In this document: positions 1 to 8,672 of the stretch, piece by piece
Numbering within the stretch: the first letter of the stretch is position 1
Layout: every line of letters starts with the position of its first letter
The notes under the pieces: generated by a model
Database searches by the model: none
What the model saw: the letters and a program-made list of their open reading frames with translations, nothing else
What the model was told of the DNA's origin: nothing
Assembly: GCA_026627385.1 (NCBI GenBank)
Contig: JAPNUR010000009.1
Location: 1 to 64,000 of the forward strand
From: Bacillota bacterium
GTDB taxonomy: Bacteria > Bacillota > Sulfobacillia > Sulfobacillales > Sulfobacillaceae
Length of the DNA: 64,000 nucleotides
Direction of reading: 5' to 3'
Position numbers and translations under genes: made by a program

Positions 1-51
1 CCCGATCCCATCCCGAGTCACCGTGTTCTTCAAGCAGCCACTGCGTCCTGC

Positions 52-77
52 GATCCCACAGGTTTTATCATAGAGCC
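52..77 (-). repeat. Dispersed 26-nt repeat, copy 1
   Basis: Read on the minus strand this begins GGCTCTATGATAAAACCT and ends GGGATC. It matches 25 of 26 bases of 10671-10696 (plus strand); the only difference is G versus A at repeat position 19. Both copies lie in gene-free DNA and each contains an ATG that opens a short reading frame (MIKP...). It may be the conserved edge of a lost mobile element, but no element can be identified. Confidence 0.6.
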
Positions 78-180
78 TGCCCCTGCTTGTCACAAACTGA
101 GGACTATGGTAACGTGTTTACTGAGAGGCTATGGTGTTGGCCTGAAGATTTTTCGAATAGCCTGGCTTGCCAGGATGATG

Positions 181-213
181 ACACCTACCGAGCGGTGGGT
201 GTTTTTCTTGTTT
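181..213 (+). terminator. Rho-independent terminator-like hairpin
   Basis: ACACCTACC (181-189) pairs with GGTGGGTGT (194-202) over 9 bp with one G-U pair and a GAGC loop, followed by a T-rich tail (TTTTTCTTGTTT). It probably ends a transcript entering from the left of the window. Confidence 0.6.
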
Positions 214-278
214 AAGGCATGTCCGCCCTTTCACCCCCGCTCCGCAACCAATGATGACGTCGCATGGAGGGGAGCTGA

Positions 279-788
279 GTGGGCGCTCAGGCCATTAACG
301 AGATGTCTCCGGAACCCCAAGACCACTACAAATTTGGTCGCACCTCCGATGTTCTCCATTTAGACTGCGTGCCGTCTTTATCCATGCATTATCTGGTCAA
401 CGACAGACTCTTGCTGGAAACCCGGGGTAACGATAATGATCCCCTTGATATCGTGGCGAACGACACCACCGTCATTTATCCGGAGGTCCAGGTGGCGATT
501 CACATGCCCCGAGCCTTAATGACAAAAGATGCACTGTATGGATCGGATGGCGCGATTATCGCGGTGGTCGATGGCGATCCTGGATACACTCATTTGAAGC
601 AGACTGACAACCTCCGCTCGGCTTGGTTTCGCGATATTCGGCAGGGTTTTGCTGAAGACAAAACGTTTCAGCGTCTCAACACGTCCCTAAGCAATGACCA
701 AGATCTTGACATCGTTCAGAACATCATTGCCCAGTTTCAGGCGCGTTTTCAAAATCGATTCGCACAAGGGGGAAAATCTCGTGTCTGA
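279..788 (+). CDS. Uncharacterised 169-aa protein upstream of enolase
   Basis: I do not recognise this family. The frame is open for 169 codons from a GTG at 279 preceded by GGAGGGG (267-273). Its stop overlaps the enolase GTG start by 8 bp, so the two genes are probably co-transcribed and translationally coupled. The protein is soluble-looking, without signal peptide or membrane segment. It is rich in Asp/Asn, with a stretch of alternating hydrophobic residues around residues 85-100 and a charged C-terminal helix. The position suggests a role tied to the adjacent diverged enolase, but no function is assigned. ATG at 303 is an alternative start without an obvious ribosome site. Confidence 0.55.
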   Translation: MGAQAINEMSPEPQDHYKFGRTSDVLHLDCVPSLSMHYLVNDRLLLETRGNDNDPLDIVANDTTVIYPEVQVAIHMPRALMTKDALYGSDGAIIAVVDGDPGYTHLKQTDNLRSAWFRDIRQGFAEDKTFQRLNTSLSNDQDLDIVQNIIAQFQARFQNRFAQGGKSRV

Positions 789-2061
789 TGCCGTCATTAC
801 GGATGTACGGGGATTTCAAATTTTTGATTCACGTGGGTGGCCCACGCTGGCGGTCGAAGTAGAACTCGCATCAGGTCAGGTTGGCTTAGCTATGATTCCT
901 GCAGGAGCTTCCACCGGCACCCGGGAAGCTCGCGAATTGCGCGATGGGGGTCCACATTTTCGCGGGCGCGGTGTCACCCGGTCCATTCAAGCCATCAAGG
1001 AAGTGATCCGTCCCCGAGTACGGGGCCTCGACGCGCATCAACAGGCGTTATTGGACCGGCTCTTAATCGAACTCGATAACACACCGGATAAGTCGCACTT
1101 AGGCGCAAACACCATTCTAGGGGTATCCTTGGCTACCGCTCGGGCGGCCGCCCAAGCTGACGAGGTCCCTTTATACCGCTATTGGGCCGGATCAAAATCT
1201 GACCCATTACTCCTACCCACACCGCAATTCAATGTCATCAACGGCGGCGTCCATGCCGATAGCGCCATTCCCGTGCAGGAATTTCTGGTGATTCCGGGCG
1301 GGGCGTCGTCCTTTGCCGAGGCCATGCAAATGGGCACAGAAATATACCACGCCTTGGGAGAACGCCTTAAGACCATGGGGCACCGGACGGCGGTTGGCGA
1401 TGAAGGCGGCTACGCCCCACGGCTGACGGATATTCACCAAATTTTCGATGTGCTGCTTTCGAGTATCGACCATGCGGGCTTCACGCCGGGTGTAGATGTT
1501 GCCCTCGGAGTAGACGTGGCAGCCAATTCTCTGCGGCAGGGCTCGCATTACCGTTGGTACCACGATGCCCTTACGGCGGACGATCTTATCAATCAATATA
1601 TCGACTGGATCCGCCAATACCCGCTCGTGTCGATCGAAGATGGACTGGCCGAAGATGACTGGCGGGGCTGGCAATTAATGACGGCCCTAATTGGAGAACG
1701 TTGTCAAATTGTCGGCGATGATATTTTTGTCACGCAGGTTCCTTACGTCAAACGCGGCATTGAAGAACGGTGTGCCAATGCGGTTCTCATCAAGCTAAAC
1801 CAGGTCGGTACCGTGTTAGAAACGCGCCAAGTCGTGGAACGAGCAACGGCCGCCCAGTGGCACGCCGTCGTATCCCATCGGTCTGGAGAGACGACGGATG
1901 ATGCCATCGCCGATTTTGCGGTGGCAGTAGGGGCTAGCCAAATCAAATCGGGGGCGCCGGCCCGCGGCGAACGTTTAGCCAAATATAATCGGTTGCTGCT
2001 TATGGAGGCCCACGACGCAACGCTGCGATTTGCCGGATGGTCATGGCGTCGTGGCGTGTAA
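781..2061 (+). CDS. eno: Enolase (phosphopyruvate hydratase), diverged copy
   Basis: Interconverts 2-phosphoglycerate and phosphoenolpyruvate in glycolysis/gluconeogenesis in the cytoplasm. The 426-aa length fits the family. Visible signatures are GASTG near the N-terminus, NVINGGVHA, VGDEGGYAP, SIEDGLAEDDW, GDDIFVTQ, the lysine in LIKLNQVGT and the SHRSGET loop, so metal ligands and catalytic residues appear intact. It departs from textbook enolases at several normally constant positions (PAGAST for PSGAST, HADS for HA.N, LGVDVAA for LALDVAA). I start at GTG 781, preceded by AAGGGGG (766-772); a longer ORF from 694 would add 29 poor residues. It is not beside gapA/pgk/tpi, so it may be a second, specialised enolase. 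Confidence 0.9.
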   Translation: MSDAVITDVRGFQIFDSRGWPTLAVEVELASGQVGLAMIPAGASTGTREARELRDGGPHFRGRGVTRSIQAIKEVIRPRVRGLDAHQQALLDRLLIELDNTPDKSHLGANTILGVSLATARAAAQADEVPLYRYWAGSKSDPLLLPTPQFNVINGGVHADSAIPVQEFLVIPGGASSFAEAMQMGTEIYHALGERLKTMGHRTAVGDEGGYAPRLTDIHQIFDVLLSSIDHAGFTPGVDVALGVDVAANSLRQGSHYRWYHDALTADDLINQYIDWIRQYPLVSIEDGLAEDDWRGWQLMTALIGERCQIVGDDIFVTQVPYVKRGIEERCANAVLIKLNQVGTVLETRQVVERATAAQWHAVVSHRSGETTDDAIADFAVAVGASQIKSGAPARGERLAKYNRLLLMEAHDATLRFAGWSWRRGV

Positions 2062-2528
2062 CGAAACGATGTCATGAATTGACCAACATCGCCAAACGTG
2101 ACCATTCGCGGGCCACGGACATACGTCGTGAGGTCGTGTAGCAACTCCTCGGCAAAATCGGTGAGGATGCGTCTCGGGAGAAGACGACAGTGGGAGGCTT
2201 CGCACCCGGTGTTTTCTCTGCATACGCAGTAGCAGCTGTGCGCGACTCCTTCAACGGTTTTAGCGGCGCAACCCTGCACGGGACGAGGAACCACGGCCGC
2301 GGGTACCTGGGATCGGTCGCCTCGCGCTTGACCCGCGCCGACGGGTGTCGTGGCCCAACCAGTGCGCTCCTCAGCCCCTGGGCCGCTGCACTATGGAACC
2401 ACGAGAGCCCCGATAGCCAGGACTTACACCCTAGCGTTCCTGATGTAAAGGACCCGATGGGGTACCAAGCATATGGAGAGGCACCGGCGCCTGGATACAG
2501 ACGCCCGGTTGATGAGGGAGATGGTGTC
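2062..2528. other. 467-bp gap upstream of the MutS-like pair
   Basis: No separate gene is supported. The MutS-like frame is open back to a GTG at 2190, but the extra 113 residues have low complexity and look non-coding. A better start with AGGGAG upstream exists at 2529. I see no clear promoter or terminator. Confidence 0.4.
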
Positions 2529-4070
2529 GTGGAGTTTGTCAGCATTCTGGGACCAGATGGTGTGATCCCGCTAGCGTCGTCCGCGCCCGACTGTTTTGTC
2601 GATTTACGGTTGGACCAGGTCGTCGCCGCGATCACGGCCCACAAGGAGAAAGATCCCTATTACCATTATCCATTGCGCACAATCTTCTATACGCCGTTGA
2701 CGAATGTCGAGACCATTCGTTTTCGGCAGGCTGTCATGCAGGACATTGAGCAATCCCCGGTCTTGTCGTCGCTCGAAAATTTTTCACACAAAATGCGTAC
2801 AATGCGAGTTCACCTCCAAGCCGTGAGGGAGTCCTTCTATGAGCCTTCACAATGGGCACGCTTTCTCGACGCCACGGAGGAGTATTGTGAGGCGGTCTCC
2901 GAACTTAACGGTAGGTTGACTGAGGCCCCGCTAAAGTCCGCGGGTTTAACCGCTTTTCGCGAGTACCTTGGACAGTATGTGAACGGTTCGGAGTTTCGCA
3001 CGCTTTTCGCGGAATTGTCTCAAATCCGGTCCGAATTGGCACAAATTCAATATGAGCTGGTTGTTCGCGGGGATGCTATCACAGTGCGTCAGTCTCGTGA
3101 GGCTATCGACTACACGGCGGAGCTCATCGATACCTTTGCACGGTTCCGGCAGGGAGAGGTGCAAGACTACACGGTAAAGCTACCCGAAGGTTTGGGAATG
3201 AGCTTTGTCGATGCTCAGATTGTGTCCTTTTTGACCAAGTTGTTCCCGGAGCCGTTTACACGATTAGCACGATTCTATCAGACTTATCAACAGTTCCCAG
3301 ACTCGGTCATCGTGCAATTCGATCAGGAGGTGCAGTTTTATCTCGCCTATGTGGAGTATATCGCCGCCTTCAAACATCAGGATTTGCCCTTTTGCTATCC
3401 AGATGTGACCACGAGTGATTGGAACATTCGCGCGAACGACGCGTACGATCTGGCCCTGGCCAAAAAGTGCGTAATGGAAGAACATCCTGTGGTCACGAAC
3501 GACTTTTCACTAGCGGACCCCGAGCGCATCTTCGTGGTGACGGGACCAAATCAGGGGGGAAAGACAACCTTTGCCCGCATGGTCGGACAGCTCCATTATC
3601 TCGCGAGCCTGGGTTGTCCGGTACCGGGACGCGAGGCCCGACTCATGCTGCCTGATCAGATTTACACACACTTTGAGCGGGCTGAACGCGTGGCGGATCG
3701 TATTGGCAAACTCCAGAACGATCTGGAGCGTATTCATAGCATTCTGGCCCGGGCAACGTCGCGGAGCCTCATTCTCTTAAACGAAATCTTCTCCTCAACA
3801 TCTTTAGACGACGCCACATTCTTGGGCAAACAAATCCTTCAGAAAATCGCAGGGATCGGAGCAATGTGCGTCATCGTAACATTCATTGACGAATTGGCAT
3901 CTCTCAACGATACCGTTGTCAGCCTCGTGGGAACCGTGCTCCCGGACCGTCCCGAGATCCGCACGTACCGAATCGTTCGGCAACCAGCCGATGGACTAGC
4001 TTACGCCATTGCCCTCGCCGCAAAATACCGATTAACAAAAGAGCAGTTAAAGGAGCGGCTCCGATCATGA
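2529..4070 (+). CDS. MutS-like ATPase, first of a tandem pair
   Basis: A 513-aa MutS-family protein with core/lever helices and a C-terminal ATPase domain but no N-terminal mismatch-recognition domain and no C-terminal Smr nuclease domain. Walker A is GPNQGGKTT at about residues 339-347; the Walker B region reads LILLNEIFSST at about 412-422, with Asn where canonical MutS has Asp (DE to NE). Start chosen at GTG 2529 with AGGGAG just upstream (2516-2521). Its stop overlaps the next gene in an ATGA, and that gene encodes a homologue, so the two products probably work together, perhaps as a heterodimer. The family is known to bind DNA through clamp-like dimers; the substrate here is unknown. Confidence 0.8.
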   Translation: MEFVSILGPDGVIPLASSAPDCFVDLRLDQVVAAITAHKEKDPYYHYPLRTIFYTPLTNVETIRFRQAVMQDIEQSPVLSSLENFSHKMRTMRVHLQAVRESFYEPSQWARFLDATEEYCEAVSELNGRLTEAPLKSAGLTAFREYLGQYVNGSEFRTLFAELSQIRSELAQIQYELVVRGDAITVRQSREAIDYTAELIDTFARFRQGEVQDYTVKLPEGLGMSFVDAQIVSFLTKLFPEPFTRLARFYQTYQQFPDSVIVQFDQEVQFYLAYVEYIAAFKHQDLPFCYPDVTTSDWNIRANDAYDLALAKKCVMEEHPVVTNDFSLADPERIFVVTGPNQGGKTTFARMVGQLHYLASLGCPVPGREARLMLPDQIYTHFERAERVADRIGKLQNDLERIHSILARATSRSLILLNEIFSSTSLDDATFLGKQILQKIAGIGAMCVIVTFIDELASLNDTVVSLVGTVLPDRPEIRTYRIVRQPADGLAYAIALAAKYRLTKEQLKERLRS

Positions 4071-5557
4071 AAGTGCGGTTGATGTACCCGGACCAAGACT
4101 TCGTGGTCGACGACACGCGACCGGTATATACTCGTGACTTGGAGCAAGATTTAGGGTTGGACATTGTTTATCATGCCGCAGCCCAGGGAGATTCCCTGGT
4201 CCACGCGGTGATCCGCCAGGCCCTGCTAAGCCCTCTCAAACAGGTTGATCACATACGCTACCGGCAGGAGGTGTTGGCGGACTGCCTACGGGCCCCTGAC
4301 GTGATACGCGAATTATATCGTCTAACTCTTGAGACGCTGGAAACCCGTCGAAAAAACTGGTTGGGGGTCTTTAGTCGGTCGCCATCGGGTGTCCTTCGTG
4401 AATCGGTAGACTTGCTGAAACTTTTAATTGCCGCCCTCGCCTCCCTGCAAAAATTGGCGGACACCCAAGGGTCACACTTTGAATCCCAGGGGCTTACGGC
4501 CTTTTGGACCATGATTCAGAATGAACTTGACGATGGTTATTTTGCCCGCATCCAGGAACAGTTCAATTATTTATCCCGGTCGGAGATAATCATTCGCGCC
4601 GAGTTGGGCCGAGACCTGAAGGGTACTCAATATACTTTGGTGCGCAATACCGCGAAAAATGGAGGGATGTTAGAGCGGTTAAGGTCTCTGAGAGTGCCAA
4701 GCTACACGTTGCACGTCGATCCGCGGGACGATGCCGGTAATCGGGCGTTGGATTATCTCAAGGATGCCGCGCTTAATCCCACCGCTAACGCATTGGCCCA
4801 ATCGGCAGAACATATCCTGTCATTTTTTCAGCAACTCAAAATTGAATTAGCGTTCTTCATCGGCGGCCTCAATTTGCACGACCAAATCACTGTCAAGGGT
4901 GAGCCTTGGTGCATTCCCCAGCCGTTTCCTCTGGGTCATAAAGTGCGTCATTGTCGCGGACTGTATGACCTGGCGTTGTCTTTGCTCAAGGAGGACCATG
5001 TGGTCGGAAACGACCTCGATGCCGACAACATGGACCTGATCATTGTGACGGGCGCCAATCAGGGCGGAAAAACGACGTTTTTACGGAGTATGGGGCTCGC
5101 CCAATTGATGATGCAATCTGGTCTGTTTGTTCCGGCACAGATGTTTTCGGCCAATATTTCAACAGGCATTTTTACTCATTTTCGCCGTGAAGAAGACGCC
5201 GACATGCAGAGTGGCAAGCTGGACGAAGAATTGCAACGCCTGAGTACCATGGTTGACTATATTCAACCGCATAGCCTCGTCTTGTTCAATGAGTCGTTTG
5301 CATCGACTAATGAACGTGAAGGCGCCGAGATCCTGCGCCAGGTTACCGAAGCCCTCTTGGAATGCCAAGTCCAGGTGGTATCGGTGTCACACCTCTACGC
5401 ATATACTCAGACATTTTATGCAAGGAATCTGTCTAATGCCATCTTTCTTCGGGCAGAGCGTGATCGGACGTTTAAACTGAAACCTGGGCAACCGCTGGCG
5501 ACTAGCTTCGGGCGCGACCTCTATCATCGGATGTTTCCCCCATCGCAAGAGGGATGA
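4067..5557 (+). CDS. MutS-like ATPase, second of a tandem pair
   Basis: A 496-aa paralogue of the preceding gene with the same architecture: a helical MutS core followed by the ATPase domain, without mismatch-recognition or Smr domains. Walker A is GANQGGKTT at about residues 328-336. The Walker B/signature region is LVLFNESFASTNEREG at about residue 405, again NE instead of DE. A histidine follows in VVSVSHL, near the usual MutS H-loop position. ATG at 4067 has AAAGGAGCGG upstream and a 4-bp overlap with the first gene. The two proteins are only distantly similar, which argues for an old functional pair rather than a recent duplication. Confidence 0.8.
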   Translation: MKVRLMYPDQDFVVDDTRPVYTRDLEQDLGLDIVYHAAAQGDSLVHAVIRQALLSPLKQVDHIRYRQEVLADCLRAPDVIRELYRLTLETLETRRKNWLGVFSRSPSGVLRESVDLLKLLIAALASLQKLADTQGSHFESQGLTAFWTMIQNELDDGYFARIQEQFNYLSRSEIIIRAELGRDLKGTQYTLVRNTAKNGGMLERLRSLRVPSYTLHVDPRDDAGNRALDYLKDAALNPTANALAQSAEHILSFFQQLKIELAFFIGGLNLHDQITVKGEPWCIPQPFPLGHKVRHCRGLYDLALSLLKEDHVVGNDLDADNMDLIIVTGANQGGKTTFLRSMGLAQLMMQSGLFVPAQMFSANISTGIFTHFRREEDADMQSGKLDEELQRLSTMVDYIQPHSLVLFNESFASTNEREGAEILRQVTEALLECQVQVVSVSHLYAYTQTFYARNLSNAIFLRAERDRTFKLKPGQPLATSFGRDLYHRMFPPSQEG

Positions 5558-5783
5558 TCCGGCGGCATCAAAGAGAACCCTCGCTCGTCCCGCAACACGC
5601 AGCATCAGCAAGGCTCCCAGGCCACGAGCATATTCACCGTCGACGGTGAAACGTTGTCGACGAACTGCAGGGCGGTGCTGCTACCACCAGACGGCTGGGG
5701 TTGATGATCAGGGTTGCATAATAAGCTCCTTTGGTGGCGCCAGGCAAGATAAACCCTTACTCGCCTGCACGACATGGACTCTC

Positions 5784-5816
5784 CCCCCACCTAATCCTGT
5801 CGGGTTGAGGTGGGGG
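5784..5816. repeat. Strong inverted repeat / hairpin
   Basis: CCCCCACCT (5784-5792) pairs perfectly with AGGTGGGGG (5808-5816); the interior AATCC/GGGTT can extend the stem past a single bulge to a TGTC loop. On the plus strand only TTTCC follows, so it is a weak terminator candidate. It may instead be the subterminal palindrome of a decayed insertion sequence. Confidence 0.5.
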
Positions 5817-5885
5817 TTTCCGGGATCTCTTCCGAAAGTTCCTGGATCCTCGACCCCTGTGTACCCGTCTGGGACGGCACACCTC

Positions 5886-6096
5886 TTATGGAGTCTCCCC
5901 AGGCGCGACTGCGGATCGTTCCGGCCCGAGGGTCCGAAAAATCCGCATCATTTCGGGAAGGGGGACAGAACCCGCCATGTGTTGCCGAGATTTCCGGATG
6001 GTCTTGCGATCGATCGGCAACGCGGTGGCACTCGCTGGGACCGACCACCCTTGCGCCTGCAACTGCTTGATTTCCTGAATTTGTGACATCGGCATC
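5886..6096 (-). pseudogene. IS21-like transposase N-terminal fragment
   Basis: On the minus strand the frame reads MPMSQIQEIKQLQAQGWS then IDRKTIRK. This is the helix-turn-helix opening typical of IstA-type (IS21 family) transposases: an IK-L-QG stretch followed by IDRKTVRKY. The frame stops after about 70 residues at 5886 and no DDE catalytic domain follows. It is a remnant, probably inactive. Recognition rests on the helix-turn-helix motif only. Confidence 0.45.
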
Positions 6097-6762
6097 ATTC
6101 TTGTTCCCAGCCTCTCCCCAGCAGGGGAGCGAGTACCGCGCTGGGCCCGCCATTGGTCATCCTGCCTCCGGATCCCCGACACGATGCGCTTAGCCTGACG
6201 CAAGTTACCCTGGGGCGCGTCATAGTGGGATCATGAGTCATCGCCCATTCATACAATTGTGGGCCGGCCTGCATAGAAGCTCCACGTCCTACTTAATCCT
6301 GAGTATACCTGCGTGGCTCCAACCCGCATCGCGCAGCACTCCATTGTGAGGAAGGCTTGGACTCGACTTCGGTAACAAAAAAGATATATCGCTTGGCGCG
6401 CGAATACCCGGGCGTCAGTGGTGGTGGTCTGCGATCGCCGGGGTCAACCGCTGCCAATCACACTCAATGCCCACTTTCGGGCGATCTAAGCGATTACGGC
6501 AGTGGCGGCGAGGGTTTTATCAGCCGGTCGGCAAGTTTAGTCGTTGCCAAATGAATAAAATGTGATGGCCAAATGATTGTTGCAATATTGCCATTCACAA
6601 TGAAAACTGTGCAATTCACGTTTTAACAATTGCCAATAACGTGCCGAACCAGGCATATTGAATCTATCGTTTGACACCAGATTTTTGGTCTTCCCAATGC
6701 GTTGTAGCAACATGGCTGCGAAAACTAGCGCATGATTTCCTCCTAGAAGTGAGGTGGGATCT

Positions 6763-7962
6763 ATGATTATTGCTGTATTGCGTGAACGCGAAGTCGGTGA
6801 ACGGCGAGTATCTCTCGTCCCTGAAAACGTAGGCCGTCTCGTCAAAGCGGGTCACCGGGTACTCGTGGAAACGGGTGCAGGGGCCGGCTGTGACATTACG
6901 GACCAAGCCTATCAAGAGGCCGGCGCGGACGTGCTGCCAGATCGCCGGGCCATCGCGGCAGCAGCCGACATCGTGCTAACAATTCGCCACCTCGCGGACG
7001 TGCAAGATCCGGTTTGGGAAGGAATTCGGCCAGGCACCGTGTTGGTCGGGATGTATCAGCCGCTCTCGCATTCGGTGCAGACGTTTGAAAATTGGGCGCA
7101 TAGGGGATTAACCACGTTTAGCCTGGACGCGTTACCGCGGATTAGCCGGGCACAAAGCATGGATGTGTTGTCCTCCATGTCGACCATTGCCGGCTACCGA
7201 GCGGTTACGATGGCGGCCGAACGCTTGCGGAAGTTCTTTCCCATGTTAATGACCGCCGCCGGCACCATCCCTCCCGCCAAAGTGTTAGTGTTGGGGACTG
7301 GCGTCGCCGGGTTGCAAGCCATTGCCACGGCGCATCGTTTAGGGGCAATGGTGCAGGCCTTCGACACCCGGGCGGCCGCTCGCGAGCAGGTCGAAAGCTT
7401 AGGCGCCACCTTTTTGGGTCTGGACGTCCACACGGCCCAAACACAAGACGGATATGCGACGGCGATTGCCGAGGATCAACACCAACGCGAATTGGCGTTG
7501 CTTACGGATCCGGTAAAAAATGCCGACGTCGTGATTACCACGGCTCAGATTCCCGGCAAACCGGCCCCGATTTTAATTACGCGCGAGATGGTGTTGTCGA
7601 TGCGACCTGGCTCCGTCATCGTCGATTTAGCCGGGGAGTCGGGAGGCAACACGGAGGTTAGTCGGGCCGGAGAAGCAGTGGATGTCAATGGAGTGCGGGT
7701 CATTGCCCCCGTCAACATTCCTTCGGATTTGCCGCTGAATGCGAGTCAGCTCTACTCGCGAAACGTCACCGCCTTTTTACAGTATCTCGAGCGCGAGGGC
7801 TTGGCGTTTGTGGAGACCACCCATGCTTGCCAAATTTCCAGTAGGGACGAAATCATGCAGCGGACGCTGGTGACCCATGAGGGCACCATTCGATCACAAG
7901 CGGTCTTGGACCGACTATCATCAAGGGTGGCGGAAAAAATTGCCACAGCACCTGTTCGTTGA
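6763..7962 (+). CDS. pntA: NAD(P) transhydrogenase alpha subunit (NAD-binding domain I)
   Basis: A 399-aa soluble domain I of proton-translocating transhydrogenase, which binds NAD(H) and exchanges hydride with NADP(H) on domain III. It opens MIIAVLREREVGERRVS, has the Rossmann motif VLVLGTGVAGLQAIATA followed by FDTR, and the PntA-specific segments IPGKPAPILI and RPGSVIVDLA, which separate it from alanine dehydrogenase. Start ATG 6763 follows GAGGTGGGAT. Normally pntAB (membrane anchor) and pntB follow. Here only an in-frame deletion fusion of the two remains, so this subunit has no complete membrane or NADP-binding partner in the window. It may be orphaned, or use partners encoded elsewhere. 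Confidence 0.85.
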   Translation: MIIAVLREREVGERRVSLVPENVGRLVKAGHRVLVETGAGAGCDITDQAYQEAGADVLPDRRAIAAAADIVLTIRHLADVQDPVWEGIRPGTVLVGMYQPLSHSVQTFENWAHRGLTTFSLDALPRISRAQSMDVLSSMSTIAGYRAVTMAAERLRKFFPMLMTAAGTIPPAKVLVLGTGVAGLQAIATAHRLGAMVQAFDTRAAAREQVESLGATFLGLDVHTAQTQDGYATAIAEDQHQRELALLTDPVKNADVVITTAQIPGKPAPILITREMVLSMRPGSVIVDLAGESGGNTEVSRAGEAVDVNGVRVIAPVNIPSDLPLNASQLYSRNVTAFLQYLEREGLAFVETTHACQISSRDEIMQRTLVTHEGTIRSQAVLDRLSSRVAEKIATAPVR

Positions 7963-8281
7963 GCTTTACATTTTTGTCTTGGCGGTTTTCGTGGGATTTC
8001 AGCTGATTTCCAAGGTGCCGTCGGTGTTGCACACACCCCTGATGTCGGCGACCAATGCGATCCACGGCATTGTGTTAGCTAACGAGCCGTCGAGTCCTCT
8101 CTATGGCATGCCGATTTTAAATGTCGATCAAGCCCAGCGGGTCGTGGTCATTAAACGGGGCATGAGCCCGGGTTTCGCCGGGATTGACAACCCGTTATAC
8201 GTCAATCCGAAAACCAACATGTTGTTCGGGGACGCAAAAGAATCGGTGAGTGCCTTAGTGCGCGCTTTAGATGCCGTCTAA
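7940..8281 (+). pseudogene. pntAB'-'pntB in-frame deletion fusion
   Basis: The first part (LYIFVLAVFVGF, then LHTPLMSATNAIHGIVL) is the N-terminus of PntAB, the small membrane subunit. It switches without a stop to ANEPSSPLYGMPILNVDQAQ ... NPLYVNPKTNMLFGDAKESV, the C-terminal NADP-binding end of PntB. The rest of pntAB and about 85% of pntB are absent, so the proton channel is lost. The frame is open from an ATG at 7877 inside pntA; a TTG at 7940 fits the PntAB N-terminus better, though its ribosome site is weak. It is either a genuine deletion of well over 1 kb or an assembly collapse. The product should not function as a transhydrogenase. Confidence 0.8.
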
Positions 8282-8510
8282 CCCAGGTTATGTGGCGGGC
8301 TAAGCGACGAAAACACCGGAGTGAAAAGAGCCCCGGCGCTTTTAATGGGTGTGCCTAGACTTAGACGATTCCGCGGCACACTACGCTGCGGGCTCCGTCG
8401 ACCATCACGATTTGTCCGGTCTGTCGTAACCGTCAAATAGTTCCCACCTACCGGAGGCACACCCGATGATCCATAATCCTGCCAAATGCGGAAAAGGAGA
8501 AGGGATCACG

Positions 8511-8672
8511 ATGACGCAAGCCGAACGGGAGGCGAACGAGGCGCTCTGAGCGCAAAGGGTGGCCGACTACCAAGCGAGCGGATTGAGCCAGCCGCAGTGG
8601 GCGGCCGCCCAGGGGGTGCCGTTGCGGCGGTTGACGTATGGGCTGCACAAATTTCGCAGGCGCATCCCATGA
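8511..8672 (+). pseudogene. IS66-family accessory protein TnpA remnant
   Basis: From ATG 8511, behind AAAGGAGAAGGG, the frame reads MTQAEREANEAL, then a TGA at 8547-8549, then AQRVADYQASGLSQ ... GVPLRRLTYGLHKFR. The post-stop half matches the small IS66-associated helix-turn-helix protein, in which a Trp (WxxRV) usually stands where the TGA lies. This suggests TGG to TGA decay. No TnpB or IS66 transposase gene follows. The sequence GTAACCGTCAAATAG near 8427 could be an old element end, but this is speculative. Confidence 0.6.

Larger units (their letters stand above)
1..278. other. Intergenic left edge, no gene seen
   Basis: I see no convincing coding sequence here. It contains half of a 26-nt dispersed repeat (52-77) and a terminator-like hairpin (181-213), described separately. 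The next gene starts at 279 behind a GGAGGGG ribosome site at 267-273. Confidence 0.5.
5558..6762. other. 1.2-kb non-coding stretch with mobile-element debris
   Basis: Between the MutS-like pair and pntA I find no intact gene. It holds a strong hairpin (5784-5816), a minus-strand IS21-like transposase N-terminal fragment (5886-6096) and, from about 6540, an AT-rich segment unlike the flanks. A short plus-strand frame near 6370-6490 may be another relic but is too short to name. Confidence 0.45.

Noticed and set aside
2190-2528. N-terminal extension of the first MutS-like gene
   Set aside because: The extra 113 residues have no family similarity and shadow-like composition; GTG 2529 with AGGGAG is a better start.
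6357-6554. 65-aa plus-strand ORF
   Set aside because: No ribosome site, no family pattern, and it lies in decayed sequence.
8547-8549. UGA in the IS66 TnpA frame as a recoded codon
   Set aside because: The position is Trp in homologues and the element is fragmentary, so a nonsense mutation is the simplest reading; intact genes in the window use TGA as stop.
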